This document shows, piece by piece, positions 35,447 to 44,314 of a stretch of DNA of 64,000 bases. Under the pieces are notes generated by a model. It was given only the letters and a program-made list of their open reading frames with translations, did not search any database and was not told where the DNA came from. A program made the translations under genes and the position numbers. This DNA is from an uncultured Halomonas sp. (GTDB taxonomy: Bacteria > Pseudomonadota > Gammaproteobacteria > Pseudomonadales > Halomonadaceae): the NCBI RefSeq assembly GCF_947493865.1, contig NZ_CANLTC010000001.1, forward strand, positions 310,001-374,000, given 5' to 3'. The number at the start of each line of letters is the position of its first letter. Position 1 is the first letter of the stretch.

Positions 35447-35487
35447 GCGCTGAGTGTCAAAAAAGCCGCGCTGTGTGTCAAAAAAGC
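35447..35487. repeat. Tandem 20-bp duplication at the 3' end of the DUF945 gene
   Basis: Units 35447-35466 and 35468-35487 (GCGCTGWGTGTCAAAAAAGC) differ at one base. The second contains the stop codon (35478-35480) of the DUF945 gene. On the minus strand each gives GC-rich sequence then TTTTTT, so the copy may add a weak termination signal. Confidence 0.75.
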
Positions 35488-36773
35488 GGCGGTAACGGCT
35501 GCCCATCGACCAGCACCCTGCCACGCTGGATCTGCATAGTGATCTGACGCGTATCCGGTGGCAAGCCCAGTTGCAAGGCCACGAGTGGCGGCACCCCTTT
35601 CCAGCTGAAATCACCGTTCACGTGCTCGCGCCAGGCCTGGGTATTTCCGTTCAGCAAGTCGTCGACGTTCAACGACTGGCTATCGTCACCTTCGAAGACC
35701 AACTCGCCGCTGCCACGGACATCCACACCGAATAGAGGGCTTTGCAAGGTAATGCCTTCGAGGATGAAGCGCGGCGAATCCACCAGCGTGGCCAGCAGGG
35801 CCGGCTCGAGATACCGGACAAGCGCCCGGCGCTGCGCATCATCGAGAGACCAGAAATCGCCGCCCTGTGTCTCGACCAGCTTGGCGAACTGGGCTTGTAG
35901 ACGTCGGATGGCAGCGCCATTCAGCCGTTCGAGCGTCGCCTTCAACCGGCCGGACAACATCGTTTCGCCGGCAAGCCGAGCTGCATCGAGGCCAATACTG
36001 ATGTCGGCATGCAATTGCTCGTCAAGCCGACTCTCGCTCTCATAGCTCAAACCCGACAGCGTGATCGGCGCCTGCTGTCGTCCACGATACTCCAGCCGCT
36101 CAAGATGAAAGGCACTATGCTGGAACAGCGTGTCGCCGTTGCCGGCCACCTGGTAGCGGCTGTCGAAGATGAACGGGCTGGTAACAAGCGCCCCCTCTTC
36201 ACTCCGCAGCGTCAGTGGGGCGATGGTTCCATCGAGTCGAATATCGTCTGCATGGCCGTCGAAGGTAACGCTTGCGCCCTTGGATGAAAGCCGCTTGCCA
36301 TCCTGCAGCAGTTCGAAAGGGGAAACATCGACACGCCCCTCGGCACGCCGATCGAGGGTATGAAACGTGGTCCTCCAACGCGGCGCCGGCGAGTCCAGCA
36401 TATCGCCGAACAATGCGGCTGCCTCTTGTCTCGAACCGCCTTTGAGGGGTTTGCCACCGTCAGGCTCGCCCGAAGGCAGGTACCCCTGCAGGGTGCCCTT
36501 GAGATGAGTGCTCAACAGCCCATGGCGCGCAACGTAGGGCGTGCTTATCCACCAGACCCGTTCGCCAAGCGGCGTGATCTTCAAACGACCGCTGGAATGA
36601 AACCAGCCGCGCTCGATAGCCTCTCGCTCGACCTGCCACTGCGGATTGCCACGCAGATTTTCGAGCGCCTTGGCGAGCTCTCGCTCGAAGACATGGCTGG
36701 AATAGGCCTGGGCACCCAGGTAGCCTGCTCCCAGTACCATGACGATGGCGACTGCCAGCCAAACCTTGCGCAT
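35478..36773 (-). CDS. DUF945 family protein (YdgA-like)
   Basis: A 431-residue envelope protein of unknown function, related to E. coli YdgA. Seen: an N-terminal membrane anchor or signal (VWLAVAIVMVLGAGYLGAQAY, one membrane span), the early conserved VEREAIERGWFHSSGRL segment, and a long beta-rich remainder with repeated DVRGSGELVF-like strands resembling AsmA-type or lipid-transfer folds. It ends LPPLF. It begins 19 bases after the pgpA stop, so it may be the last gene of the rib-nus-thi-pgp operon. Periplasmic location is expected. Confidence 0.8.
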   Translation of the reverse strand: MRKVWLAVAIVMVLGAGYLGAQAYSSHVFERELAKALENLRGNPQWQVEREAIERGWFHSSGRLKITPLGERVWWISTPYVARHGLLSTHLKGTLQGYLPSGEPDGGKPLKGGSRQEAAALFGDMLDSPAPRWRTTFHTLDRRAEGRVDVSPFELLQDGKRLSSKGASVTFDGHADDIRLDGTIAPLTLRSEEGALVTSPFIFDSRYQVAGNGDTLFQHSAFHLERLEYRGRQQAPITLSGLSYESESRLDEQLHADISIGLDAARLAGETMLSGRLKATLERLNGAAIRRLQAQFAKLVETQGGDFWSLDDAQRRALVRYLEPALLATLVDSPRFILEGITLQSPLFGVDVRGSGELVFEGDDSQSLNVDDLLNGNTQAWREHVNGDFSWKGVPPLVALQLGLPPDTRQITMQIQRGRVLVDGQPLPPLF

Positions 36774-36792
36774 GACGTTCCCTTGAATCAGC

Positions 36793-37266
36793 TCAATGTA
36801 ACCAGAACCACAGATGCATCACGCTCCAGGCCAATACCCCTGCCAGGATGTCATCCAGCATGATGCCGAAGCCGCCAGCGACCCGCCGATCCACCCAGCG
36901 AATCGGCCAGGGTTTGATGATGTCGAACAGCCGAAACACGATGAAGCCCCACAAGGCGGACTCCCAGGAGAATGGTACTGCCGCCATGGTAATCCAGTAG
37001 CCGACGAATTCATCCCAGACGATGCCGGAATGATCATGGACACCAAGATCACGGGACGTCTTGTCGCATAGCCAGATACCCAGGAAGCTGGCAAACAGTA
37101 CCAGACCGAGATACCAGGACAGGGGCAGGTCGGACATCAACCAATAAAAGGGGATCGCCGCCAAGGTACCGAAGGTGCCTGGGGCAAAGGGGACTGCTCC
37201 GCTACCCAAGCCGAAGGCAAAGAAGTGGGTGGGGCGTCGCCAGATGCTGGACGGCGCACGATTCAT
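36793..37266 (-). CDS. pgpA: Phosphatidylglycerophosphatase A
   Basis: Inner-membrane enzyme that dephosphorylates phosphatidylglycerophosphate to phosphatidylglycerol. The 157 residues match the PgpA family: FGLGSGAVPFAPGTFGTLAA near the start, DHSGIVWDEFVGYWIT in the middle with the conserved Asp/Glu, FRLFDIIKPWPIRWVDRR, and the C-terminal GIMLDDILAGVLAW. Several membrane segments are present. The ATG overlaps the thiL stop by four bases. The thiL-pgpA coupling is the common gammaproteobacterial order. Confidence 0.95.
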   Translation of the reverse strand: MNRAPSSIWRRPTHFFAFGLGSGAVPFAPGTFGTLAAIPFYWLMSDLPLSWYLGLVLFASFLGIWLCDKTSRDLGVHDHSGIVWDEFVGYWITMAAVPFSWESALWGFIVFRLFDIIKPWPIRWVDRRVAGGFGIMLDDILAGVLAWSVMHLWFWLH

Positions 37267-38246
37267 GACGCTCCTCCCCGAAAATGTTGCCAGCCATCGC
37301 CGAGCCCTGAATCGACTCCCACAATGCCCGGCGCTTCCTTCAAGCGTCCGATCACGGTCAGGGTATCGCCGTCAGTCGCCAAACGCTGGCGGGCCGTATC
37401 GACAACGCCAGGCGGCATGCTGAACAGCAACTCGTAATCATCGCCACCGGACAGCGCCGCACGCTGCGCCGCCGCATGCCCCAGGGCTGACTCGAGCCCC
37501 GAAACCAGGGGCAGCCGTACGGGGTCGAGCTCGGCACCGACTCCGCTGGCATGGCAAATATGCCCCAGATCCGCCAGCAGCCCATCGGAAATATCGATGG
37601 CGCAATGCGCCAGATCACGCAGTACCAGGCCAGCGGCAAGTCGCGGGCGCGGCAGCAGATACGCCTTGAGCAGCTCATGCTCCAGATCGCGCTCACCGGC
37701 TTGCCAGGCTTGCAAACCGCCCATTCCGCCGCCTAGCGCCCCGGTAACCGCCAACACATCACCCGCCTTGCCGCCACTGCGGCGCAAGGCGTGATTCGGC
37801 GGCACTTCGCCATGAACGGTCACGCTGATGCTCAACTGCCCACGGGTCACATCGCCACCAATCAGGCTGACGCCGGTTTCCCGACACAGCGCATGAAAAC
37901 CGTCGCTGAAAGCAGCGACCCAAGCCTCGTCCATTCGCGGAATCGTCAGCGCCATGGTGCACCAGCGTGCCCGGGCACCCATGGCGGCCAGATCGCTCAG
38001 GGCCACGGCCAGCGCACGATGCCCTACCGCGAAGGCAGGCGCCGCAGCGGGAAAATGCACGTCCACTACCGAGGTGTCGACACTCACCGCCAGCTGCTGA
38101 CCTGGGCTTGGCGACAGCAACGCGCAGTCGTCTCCCGGGCCCAGCACCAGACCGGCCGCCTTGCCTTCATCGCGCCCCACGAGATAACGAGCAATGAGCT
38201 CGAACTCGCCTGGATCGCGATTTGGCTTGTCAGCGGCGCCGGGCAT
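37263..38246 (-). CDS. thiL: Thiamine-monophosphate kinase
   Basis: Phosphorylates thiamine monophosphate to the active cofactor thiamine diphosphate. Start at ATG 38246 gives 327 residues, beginning [18 protein letters not shown], with a GAGG close upstream; the frame is open to 38351 but that part lies inside nusB. Motifs: GPGDDCALL (Asp-rich metal site), SVDTSVVDVHF, HRALAVALSDLAAMGA, GGDVTRG and CAIDISDGLLADLGH. The start overlaps the end of nusB by 17 bases and the stop overlaps pgpA by 4, consistent with tight coupling. Confidence 0.93.
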   Translation of the reverse strand: MPGAADKPNRDPGEFELIARYLVGRDEGKAAGLVLGPGDDCALLSPSPGQQLAVSVDTSVVDVHFPAAAPAFAVGHRALAVALSDLAAMGARARWCTMALTIPRMDEAWVAAFSDGFHALCRETGVSLIGGDVTRGQLSISVTVHGEVPPNHALRRSGGKAGDVLAVTGALGGGMGGLQAWQAGERDLEHELLKAYLLPRPRLAAGLVLRDLAHCAIDISDGLLADLGHICHASGVGAELDPVRLPLVSGLESALGHAAAQRAALSGGDDYELLFSMPPGVVDTARQRLATDGDTLTVIGRLKEAPGIVGVDSGLGDGWQHFRGGAS

Positions 38247-38733
38247 TGACCTCGGCATTTCTGAGTCGTGCGGCAAGTTTGTCGAGAATGCCATTGACAT
38301 ACTTGTGGCCGTCGGTGGCGCCAAACGACTTGGCCAGCTCGACGCCTTCATTGATCACCACGCGATAGGGAACCTCGGGGCGTTTCGCCAGCTCGTAGGC
38401 TCCCAGACGCAAAATGGCGAGTTCGATGGGATCCAGATCCTTGATGCGCCGATCGAGCAGCGGCTCGATGGCGGCATCCAGATCGGCACGGTCACGTATC
38501 ACGTTATGCAGCAGTTCATGGAACAACGCCAGGTCGGCGAATTCCATTACCTTGACCCAGTTCTCATGATCCTGAAGATCATCATCGGCCACTTGGCTGC
38601 GAAACTCGGCTTCCAGGCTAGTAGCGGACTTGCCGTTGAGTTGCCATTGATAAAGCCCCTGTATCGTCAGCTCGCGGGCTGCGTGGCGGGCCTGGCCGGC
38701 ATTTGCCGCATTCTTGCGCCTGGCGGCACTCAT
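38230..38733 (-). CDS. nusB: Transcription antitermination factor NusB
   Basis: Binds boxA RNA with S10 (NusE) and promotes readthrough in rRNA operons. The 167 residues have the all-helical NusB pattern: [19 protein letters not shown] near residue 17, [20 protein letters not shown], and the C-terminal [20 protein letters not shown] followed by [15 protein letters not shown]. The basic N-terminus ([14 protein letters not shown]) is typical. The ATG overlaps the ribH stop by four bases. Confidence 0.96.
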   Translation of the reverse strand: MSAARRKNAANAGQARHAARELTIQGLYQWQLNGKSATSLEAEFRSQVADDDLQDHENWVKVMEFADLALFHELLHNVIRDRADLDAAIEPLLDRRIKDLDPIELAILRLGAYELAKRPEVPYRVVINEGVELAKSFGATDGHKYVNGILDKLAARLRNAEVNARRR

Positions 38734-39212
38734 TTCTCCCCTCCAAGACGCCTCATCAGGGACACCATCTCCATGGCGGCCATGGCCGCCTCGGTGCCCT
38801 TGTTGCCAGCCTTGGTTCCGGAGCGCTCGATGGCCTGCTCGATGGAGTTGACGGTAAGCACGCCATTGGCGACAGGGGTTTCGAACTCCAGCTGAAGAGT
38901 GCCGAGCGCTGCGTTGCAGCCACCGGCCACGTACTCGAAATGCGGCGTACCGCCACGAATCACGGCGCCCAGGGCAATGACGGCCTCGGGCTTGATCAGA
39001 CGCAGGACCCGCTTGACCGCCAGTGGCAACTCCCAGGCGCCGGGTACATGCACGATGTCGATATTGTCCTCATCGACTCCGTGGCGCGTCAGGCTATCCA
39101 CGGCACCTTCCACCAGGCTGTCGACCACATGGTGATTGAAACGACCGACGACGATCACATAACGACCATCGACATCGGTAAAGGAGCCTTCGACTTGGGC
39201 GATCGGTTGCAT
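38730..39212 (-). CDS. ribH: 6,7-dimethyl-8-ribityllumazine synthase
   Basis: Condenses the pyrimidinedione from RibD with the butanone phosphate from RibB to lumazine, the substrate of riboflavin synthase. Start ATG 39212 (160 residues, [11 protein letters not shown]) with AGGA seven bases upstream; an upstream start at 39227 is possible. Motifs: [31 protein letters not shown], and the phosphate-binding [16 protein letters not shown] with catalytic His. Gap to ribBA is 83 bases; overlaps nusB by four. Confidence 0.95.
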   Translation of the reverse strand: MQPIAQVEGSFTDVDGRYVIVVGRFNHHVVDSLVEGAVDSLTRHGVDEDNIDIVHVPGAWELPLAVKRVLRLIKPEAVIALGAVIRGGTPHFEYVAGGCNAALGTLQLEFETPVANGVLTVNSIEQAIERSGTKAGNKGTEAAMAAMEMVSLMRRLGGEK

Positions 39213-39295
39213 AGTCAATCCTGGCAAAAAAGGGCTATTCTAACATCCAACCGGTCTTTCCAACCGATTTCTCTAGCAGGTCTTTGTAATTCGTC

Positions 39296-40483
39296 CTATT
39301 CGTCTGCCGGGGCATCCCCGCTCAAAATCTCCACCACTTCCAGGTCGAAACCGGAGAGTGCCGAGAACTTCCAGGGCGAACTGAGCAGGCGCATCTTGCC
39401 CACCCCGAGCCGACGCAATATCTGGGATCCGGTGCCGATCATCAAGTAATTACCCGAACCATCGGAATCCGTGGAACGGGGCATGCGTGTACGGCCCAGG
39501 AATACCTCCAGTTGGGTCTTGAAATCCAGCGGCCCACGCCCGTCATCGAGCAGCACCAGCACGCCCGCGTCCGCCTCGGCAATCGTCTCCAGTGCAGCAT
39601 GGGCGGTCCAGCCCCTGCCTTCCGGGCGCTGCAACATCAACACATCACGTAGCGTGTCCGCCAAGTGAACCCGTACCGTGGTCGGCACGTCGGCCCGAGG
39701 CTCCCCCTTGACCAGTGCCAGATGATGCGCCCCCTGGATGCGGTCACGAAAGACATTGAGTGTCAGCTCGCCAGCAGCGGTTTGCACCGGGACTTGCTCG
39801 GTAAGCTCGATGGTCTGTTCGTTGTGAATACGATAATGAATCAGGTCGGCAATGGTGCCCATCTTCACATCGTGCTCCGCGGCAAACCGCTCGAGCTCGC
39901 CGCGTCGGGCCATGCTGCCATCTTCGTTCATGATCTCGCAGATCACGCCGCTGGGGTCAAGGCCCGCCATGGCGGCCAGATCGCAGGCTGCTTCGGTATG
40001 CCCGGCACGGCGCAGCACACCACCGGGTTCCGCCATCAGGGGAAAGATGTGCCCCGGCTGAACGATATCGTCAGGCTTTGCATCCCGTGCGACCGCAGCC
40101 CGCACGGTACGCGCCCGATCCGCAGCGGAGATGCCGGTGGTCACGCCTTGGGCGGCCTCGATGGAGAGCGTGAACTTGGTACCGAAACCGGAGTTGTTGT
40201 CGCGCACCATCAAGGGCAGATTGAGCCGCTCGCAGCGCTCCCGGGTCATCGGCAGACAGATCAGCCCCCGGGCATGGCGAGCCATGAAATTGATATGCGC
40301 CGCCTCGACCTTTTCCGCGGCCATGATGATATCGCCTTCATTCTCGCGATCCTCGTCATCCATGAGAATGACCATCCGGCCCTGGCGAATCTCCTCGATC
40401 AGCTCTTCGATGCTGGCAAGCGTCGAGGCAGCCGAGTCCTTCGAAGTACTCTCGCCGGAGGAGTGGGAAGAGGAAGGCAACAT
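39296..40483 (-). CDS. ribBA: DHBP synthase fused to a degenerate GTP cyclohydrolase II domain (RibBX type)
   Basis: N-terminal half (about 20-225) makes 3,4-dihydroxy-2-butanone 4-phosphate from ribulose 5-phosphate: [49 protein letters not shown] and [11 protein letters not shown] are intact. The C-terminal half resembles GTP cyclohydrolase II only in outline: where active RibA has the zinc cysteines (GDxFGSxRCDCG region) this protein reads [19 protein letters not shown] with no cysteine, and the GTP motifs are changed. So the enzyme should have only RibB activity, as known for RibBX proteins of other gammaproteobacteria. The start at 40483 follows GGAG at good spacing; frames to 40534 are unsupported. 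395 residues. Confidence 0.9.
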   Translation of the reverse strand: MLPSSSHSSGESTSKDSAASTLASIEELIEEIRQGRMVILMDDEDRENEGDIIMAAEKVEAAHINFMARHARGLICLPMTRERCERLNLPLMVRDNNSGFGTKFTLSIEAAQGVTTGISAADRARTVRAAVARDAKPDDIVQPGHIFPLMAEPGGVLRRAGHTEAACDLAAMAGLDPSGVICEIMNEDGSMARRGELERFAAEHDVKMGTIADLIHYRIHNEQTIELTEQVPVQTAAGELTLNVFRDRIQGAHHLALVKGEPRADVPTTVRVHLADTLRDVLMLQRPEGRGWTAHAALETIAEADAGVLVLLDDGRGPLDFKTQLEVFLGRTRMPRSTDSDGSGNYLMIGTGSQILRRLGVGKMRLLSSPWKFSALSGFDLEVVEILSGDAPADE

Positions 40484-40529
40484 GAATTCTCCACGATGTG
40501 TTACTGAAAATTCGTCGGTGAATAACGAC

Positions 40530-40600
40530 ATCATCCGGCCTGATTCTGGAATTTCAGCGGATCAGAACGGGCTCAGGGTACCTGCCCCCAGGCATCGGCG
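40530..40600 (-). promoter_or_regulatory. Possible decayed FMN riboswitch (RFN) remnant before ribBA
   Basis: On the minus strand GATCCGCTGAAATTCCAG (up to 40563) followed by GGCCGGATGATG resembles the 3' half of RFN elements (GATCCGGTGxAATTCCGG ... GTCCGGATG). Upstream GGGGGCAGG and GAGCCCG resemble fragments of the 5' half, but the CACCGGCGGTA core is absent. Probably a degenerate element if real. Confidence 0.3.
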
Positions 40601-40648
40601 CTAGCCCTTCGATTCTCAACGATCGCGAGCATGACGCCTCGAACACTG

Positions 40649-41779
40649 TCATTCTCGGTGTTCCGGGCGGGCAATAATACGCCAATCCTGACCGATGGCG
40701 CGAATGTCGTCGATCTGCAACGCGCGCCGCTGCGCCATGCGCTCCATACCCGGAAGCGCGAACAGCGGACGGGCCTCTCCGCCCAGCAGGATGGGTGCCA
40801 CGAACAAGTGCATTTCATCGATCAACTCCGCATCGAGCATGGCCCCCGCAAGCGTTGCCCCGGTTTCCAGCAGCACTTCGTTGCAACTCTCGTTCTGGGC
40901 CAGATACTCCAGCAGCGCCTTCAGATCCACGCGCCCCTTTCCTTCGCAGGCAAGCACGACGACTTGCGCGCCGGCCCGTTCCAACTCTTCGCGACGCGCT
41001 TCGTTATCGCTGCAGGTGGCGATCAACGTGCGCCCGGGCTCGCTCAGGCACGCCGCCGCCAGGGGCAGGCGCAGATGCGAGTCGACCACCACCCGCAGCG
41101 GCTGTTGAACGCCGATCGTTTCGTCTCGATCGAGATTCAGCTGCTCGGGTCGTACCGTGAGTCGGGAGTTGTCGAAGATGATCGACTCGACGCCGGTCAT
41201 TATCGCGCTCGAACGGGCCCGCAGTCGCTGCACCTCGGTACGCGCCGCCGGCCCGGTGATCCACTGGGATTCGCCGCTTGCCATGGCGGTTCGCCCGTCA
41301 AGACTCATGGCCATCTTCAAGCGCACAAAGGGACGCTTGCGCTCCATGCGCGAGATGAATCCCGGGTTCAAGGCGCGCGCTTGATCTTCTAGCAGGCCAA
41401 CCTCGACCGCGATACCCGCCGCTTCGAGCATGGCGATACCGCGCCCGGCAACCAGCGGGTTCGGGTCCTGCATGGCGACGACGACCCGGGCGACGCCGGC
41501 TTCGATCAGCGCCTGACTACAGGGGCCGGTACGCCCCTGATGAGAACAGGGTTCGAGTGTGACGAAGGCCGTCGCACCCCGGACAGCTTCCCCGGCATCC
41601 CGAAGCGCGTTGATCTCCGCATGGGGCTCCCCCGCGTACTGGTGCCAGCCTTCACCGACCAGTTGATCGTTATTGACCAGCACGCAGCCGACGCGTGGAT
41701 TGGGATCGGTGCTATAGAGACCGCGCCGGGCCAGCACCAGGGCGCGAGCCATCCAGCTTTCGGGGATTGCAGTCGTCAT
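40649..41779 (-). CDS. ribD: Riboflavin biosynthesis deaminase/reductase RibD
   Basis: Bifunctional enzyme for the second and third steps of the GTP branch. The 376 residues have an N-terminal cytidine-deaminase-like domain with zinc motif GEPHAEINAL and TLEPCSHQGRTGPCSQAL, and a C-terminal DHFR-like reductase domain (MAMSLDGRTAMASGESQWIT, then TGVESIIFDNSRLTV and LLETGATLAGAML). The start follows nrdR by three bases, as in most gammaproteobacteria. Normally ribE (riboflavin synthase) comes next; here only 165 bases of non-coding DNA separate it from ribBA. Confidence 0.96.
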   Translation of the reverse strand: MTTAIPESWMARALVLARRGLYSTDPNPRVGCVLVNNDQLVGEGWHQYAGEPHAEINALRDAGEAVRGATAFVTLEPCSHQGRTGPCSQALIEAGVARVVVAMQDPNPLVAGRGIAMLEAAGIAVEVGLLEDQARALNPGFISRMERKRPFVRLKMAMSLDGRTAMASGESQWITGPAARTEVQRLRARSSAIMTGVESIIFDNSRLTVRPEQLNLDRDETIGVQQPLRVVVDSHLRLPLAAACLSEPGRTLIATCSDNEARREELERAGAQVVVLACEGKGRVDLKALLEYLAQNESCNEVLLETGATLAGAMLDAELIDEMHLFVAPILLGGEARPLFALPGMERMAQRRALQIDDIRAIGQDWRIIARPEHRE

Positions 41780-41782
41780 GGC

Positions 41783-42262
41783 CTATTGCTCATCCTGGGC
41801 GGGAAATCCAGGTTCCTGAGCCAGACGATCGATTTCGGCGCGAAACTCATCGAGATCCTGAAAGCGCCGGTAGACGGATGCAAAGCGAATATAGGCCACT
41901 TGATCGAGCCGTTTGAGGGCGCGCATCACTTCACCGCCGATCTCGCGCGCATCGATCTCACGCTCGCCTCTGGCCCGCAGACGCTGACGAATACGCTCCA
42001 CCGCTGCTTCGATGGACTCGGCGCTTACCGGGCGTTTTTCCAGGGCACGCAACATGCCTGCCCGCAATTTGACTTCATTGAAATCTTCCCGAGAGTCGTC
42101 GGCCTTGATGACGCGAGGCATGATCAGCTCGGCAGTCTCGTAGGTGGTGAAACGCTCACCACAGCTTGCGCACTGACGGCGGCGACGCACCTGATCGCCT
42201 TCGGCGACCAAACGCGAGTCAGTCACCCGGGTATCTTGGGATCCACAAAAAGGACAATGCAT
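41783..42262 (-). CDS. nrdR: Transcriptional repressor NrdR
   Basis: ATP/dATP-sensing repressor of ribonucleotide reductase genes. Starting at ATG 42262 gives 159 residues, [19 protein letters not shown], with a zinc ribbon (CPFC at 3-6 and CASC at 31-34) and the ATP-cone ([21 protein letters not shown], residues about 50-140). Upstream in-frame extension runs into a repeat element and is not conserved. First gene of the riboflavin cluster. A family II repeat ends about 32 bases before its ATG, so its promoter must lie in or beyond the repeat. Confidence 0.96.
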   Translation of the reverse strand: MHCPFCGSQDTRVTDSRLVAEGDQVRRRRQCASCGERFTTYETAELIMPRVIKADDSREDFNEVKLRAGMLRALEKRPVSAESIEAAVERIRQRLRARGEREIDAREIGGEVMRALKRLDQVAYIRFASVYRRFQDLDEFRAEIDRLAQEPGFPAQDEQ

Positions 42263-42294
42263 TAGCAGGCATCCAGCATGAGCATGTGATCTTA

Positions 42295-42437
42295 GGAATT
42301 GCTGAATAAATCGCCGAGCGAAATGAAGTGCAAGGCGCACGGAGCGCAGGAAACGAGACATAACATGGGGTTAGGCGAGTTTCCGAGTACCGCGCAACGC
42401 AGCAATTCGTTCGTGTAGGCATTTATGCAGCGATTCC
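42295..42437. repeat. Palindromic MITE-like element, family II, copy B
   Basis: 143 bp with 17-bp terminal inverted repeats, GGAATTGCTGAATAAAT (42295-42311) and ATTTATGCAGCGATTCC (42421-42437), matching at 15 of 17 positions. Same orientation as copy A at 10766-10905. No coding capacity. Confidence 0.88.
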
Positions 42438-42543
42438 CTTATTGTACCGGCTTGATCTACTTGTAGTGCAAGGTACAAAGTCTTGTCGTATCTGGTCGTT
42501 GCCTCCATTATAGAAGGCTCATTCCCAAGCGTAAGGAAACACC

Positions 42544-42792
42544 ATGGGTATTCTTGCCTGGATCGTATTCGGTCTCATTGCCGGCGTCATTGCCAAACTC
42601 ATCATGCCCGGCAAAGATCCCGGTGGCTTCATCGTCACCATCATCATCGGTATTCTGGGCGCCGTGGTTGGCGGATGGATAGGTTCGGCGCTGGGCCTTG
42701 GCTCGGTCACCGGCTTCAACCTGGGCAGCTTCGTCGTGGCGGTGCTGGGTGCGATCGTACTGCTGGTCATCTATCGGATGGTGAAGAAGTAA
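42544..42792 (+). CDS. GlsB/YeaQ/YmgE family small membrane stress protein
   Basis: An 82-residue inner-membrane protein of three predicted helices (LAWIVFGLIAGVIAKLIMPG, FIVTIIIGILGAVVGGWIG, FVVAVLGAIVLLVIYRMV). The Gly-rich pattern GxIAGxxAKxIMPG...G..GAVVGGWIG defines the transglycosylase-associated/GlsB family, commonly induced by stress. No enzymatic activity is established. AAGGAAAC lies close before the ATG. Monocistronic, followed by a hairpin. Confidence 0.92.
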   Translation: MGILAWIVFGLIAGVIAKLIMPGKDPGGFIVTIIIGILGAVVGGWIGSALGLGSVTGFNLGSFVVAVLGAIVLLVIYRMVKK

Positions 42793-42807
42793 CAGTTCTT
42801 GGCCTTT

Positions 42808-42831
42808 CCCCTCGGTACAGCCACCGAGGGG
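42808..42831 (+). terminator. Hairpin after the GlsB-type gene
   Basis: Nine-bp stem CCCCTCGGT/ACCGAGGGG with a 6-base loop, 16 bases past the stop. No T-run follows, so it may only protect the mRNA end. Confidence 0.5.
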
Positions 42832-42889
42832 AACCTCTCGATAAAAAACAACCTCTCACATGTCATCTCGGCCTTCAAACGCAAATTCA

Positions 42890-43402
42890 ATGAATGATTC
42901 AGCGCGCTGTATCCTGGTGATGGGCGTTTCCGGGTCGGGGAAATCCCGTATCGGGCGTGACCTCGCCACTGCCATGGGGGCCGACTTCATTGACGCCGAT
43001 GATTACCATAGCCCTCTGAACGTGGCCAAGATGGCGCGAGGGGAGCCGCTTGACGACGAGGATCGCAAGGAATGGCTGATCACCCTGAGTGAACTCTTGC
43101 GCAGTCACCGACTGAAAGAACGCGACGTGGTAATCGCCTGCTCGGCATTGAAGAAACGCTATCGCGACGTGCTGCGCCAGGGCGCCCCGACATTGAATAC
43201 CCTCTATCTGCAGGGCAATCGCGAGGTGCTGCTAGAACGATTGAACAGTCGCGGCGCGCACTTCTTCTCTGGCGAACGCATGCTCGACAGTCAGCTGCAA
43301 ACCCTGGAACCACCAGGGGATGACGAAGCCATCTGTCTGGATGTTCGCTATTCTCCGAAAGCCATCATCGAGCGCTTCCTCGCCCAGTCAAGGAGTGGCT
43401 GA
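42890..43402 (+). CDS. gntK: Gluconokinase
   Basis: Phosphorylates D-gluconate to 6-phosphogluconate for the Entner-Doudoroff and pentose phosphate routes. Start chosen at ATG 42890 (170 residues), giving about 10 residues before the P-loop LVMGVSGSGKSRIG, as in E. coli GntK; ATG 42860 is an alternative and neither has a good ribosome site. Further family motifs: FIDADDYHSPLNVAKMARGEPL, the CSALKKRYRDVLR segment, and GAHFFSGERMLDSQLQTLE. Its 3' end overlaps the convergent dgoK gene by 15 bases. Confidence 0.93.
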   Translation: MNDSARCILVMGVSGSGKSRIGRDLATAMGADFIDADDYHSPLNVAKMARGEPLDDEDRKEWLITLSELLRSHRLKERDVVIACSALKKRYRDVLRQGAPTLNTLYLQGNREVLLERLNSRGAHFFSGERMLDSQLQTLEPPGDDEAICLDVRYSPKAIIERFLAQSRSG

Positions 43403-44314
43403 ACGCGCTTCATGCCTTCGCGCCAAGGCGCATATTCCTGCCAGGATAGCGTTGTCGCTATCGATTTCCTGAACTGTAAACCCTTCTTTTTCCAGAGCAC
43501 GACGATAAAGCGTATTAAGCGTACTGGAGCCGACCAGCAATACCCTCTGCGAGCCGGAAAACAGCACCCGCTGGATGTGGGCTTCATGACCGATCAGCAC
43601 CCCGGAGATAAAACTGCCTACCTGGGCGGCAGCAAGCCCGGAATATAAATGCCGGCTACGCGCCTCGAACAAGGCATGTAATGGCCCCGAGGAGTGCCGC
43701 GCCGCCTGCATGCCCTGTTCGAAGCCCTCTTCATCGAAGGTTTCGCTGCCTCGACCAGGCTCGCCAGGCAGGGTATGAAAGCGCACCGCATGATAAAGCT
43801 CGCCGGTCATCAGCGTCGTGAAATCGACCATCCGCCCTGCCTCCAGTCGCACCCACTTGCTATGGGTACCCGGCAGGCAACACAGCGCCGTGTCGTCGCC
43901 GCTCATGGCGAGAGCACCGAAGACCTGGATTTCCTCGCCCCGCATGACATCCACTTGCTCGGACGTTACCACCTTGACCCCGGGCACGATCCAGGCGTTA
44001 TCGAGCCCAGGAGCCGCCACGACATGATCGGCCAGATCGCTTGCGCTCACCGGGAGGTCGAGCTGGGGTGCCTCGCGCCAGCCCCGGGCCGAGCCGACCA
44101 TGCCGGCAAGATAGACAGGCACCCGCCCCTCGTCGCGCCAATCGTCAATCTGGGCGGCGCAGTAATGCGGAAACTCCGCACTGCTCAAGGCGCGCAGCCC
44201 GGCCTCGGAACGCCGGCTCTCCAGACATTCACCACTCTCGGCATCGACCAGGAAGGCGCGAAAATTGCTGGTCCCCCAGTCGATGGCGATCAGGCGCTCC
44301 GGCGCTCGACTCAT
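43388..44314 (-). CDS. dgoK: 2-dehydro-3-deoxygalactonokinase
   Basis: Phosphorylates 2-keto-3-deoxy-galactonate at C6. The 308 residues show the ASKHA-type ATP domain: IAIDWGTSNFRAFLVD at the start, PGVKVVTSEQVDVMRGEE, LCCLPGTHSKWVRLEAG with FTTLMTGELY, and a C-terminal VLLVGSSTLNTLYRRALE. Length equals the DgoK norm. The ATG overlaps the dgoA stop by four bases. Last gene of the sugar-acid operon. Confidence 0.94.
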   Translation of the reverse strand: MSRAPERLIAIDWGTSNFRAFLVDAESGECLESRRSEAGLRALSSAEFPHYCAAQIDDWRDEGRVPVYLAGMVGSARGWREAPQLDLPVSASDLADHVVAAPGLDNAWIVPGVKVVTSEQVDVMRGEEIQVFGALAMSGDDTALCCLPGTHSKWVRLEAGRMVDFTTLMTGELYHAVRFHTLPGEPGRGSETFDEEGFEQGMQAARHSSGPLHALFEARSRHLYSGLAAAQVGSFISGVLIGHEAHIQRVLFSGSQRVLLVGSSTLNTLYRRALEKEGFTVQEIDSDNAILAGICALARRHEARSATP

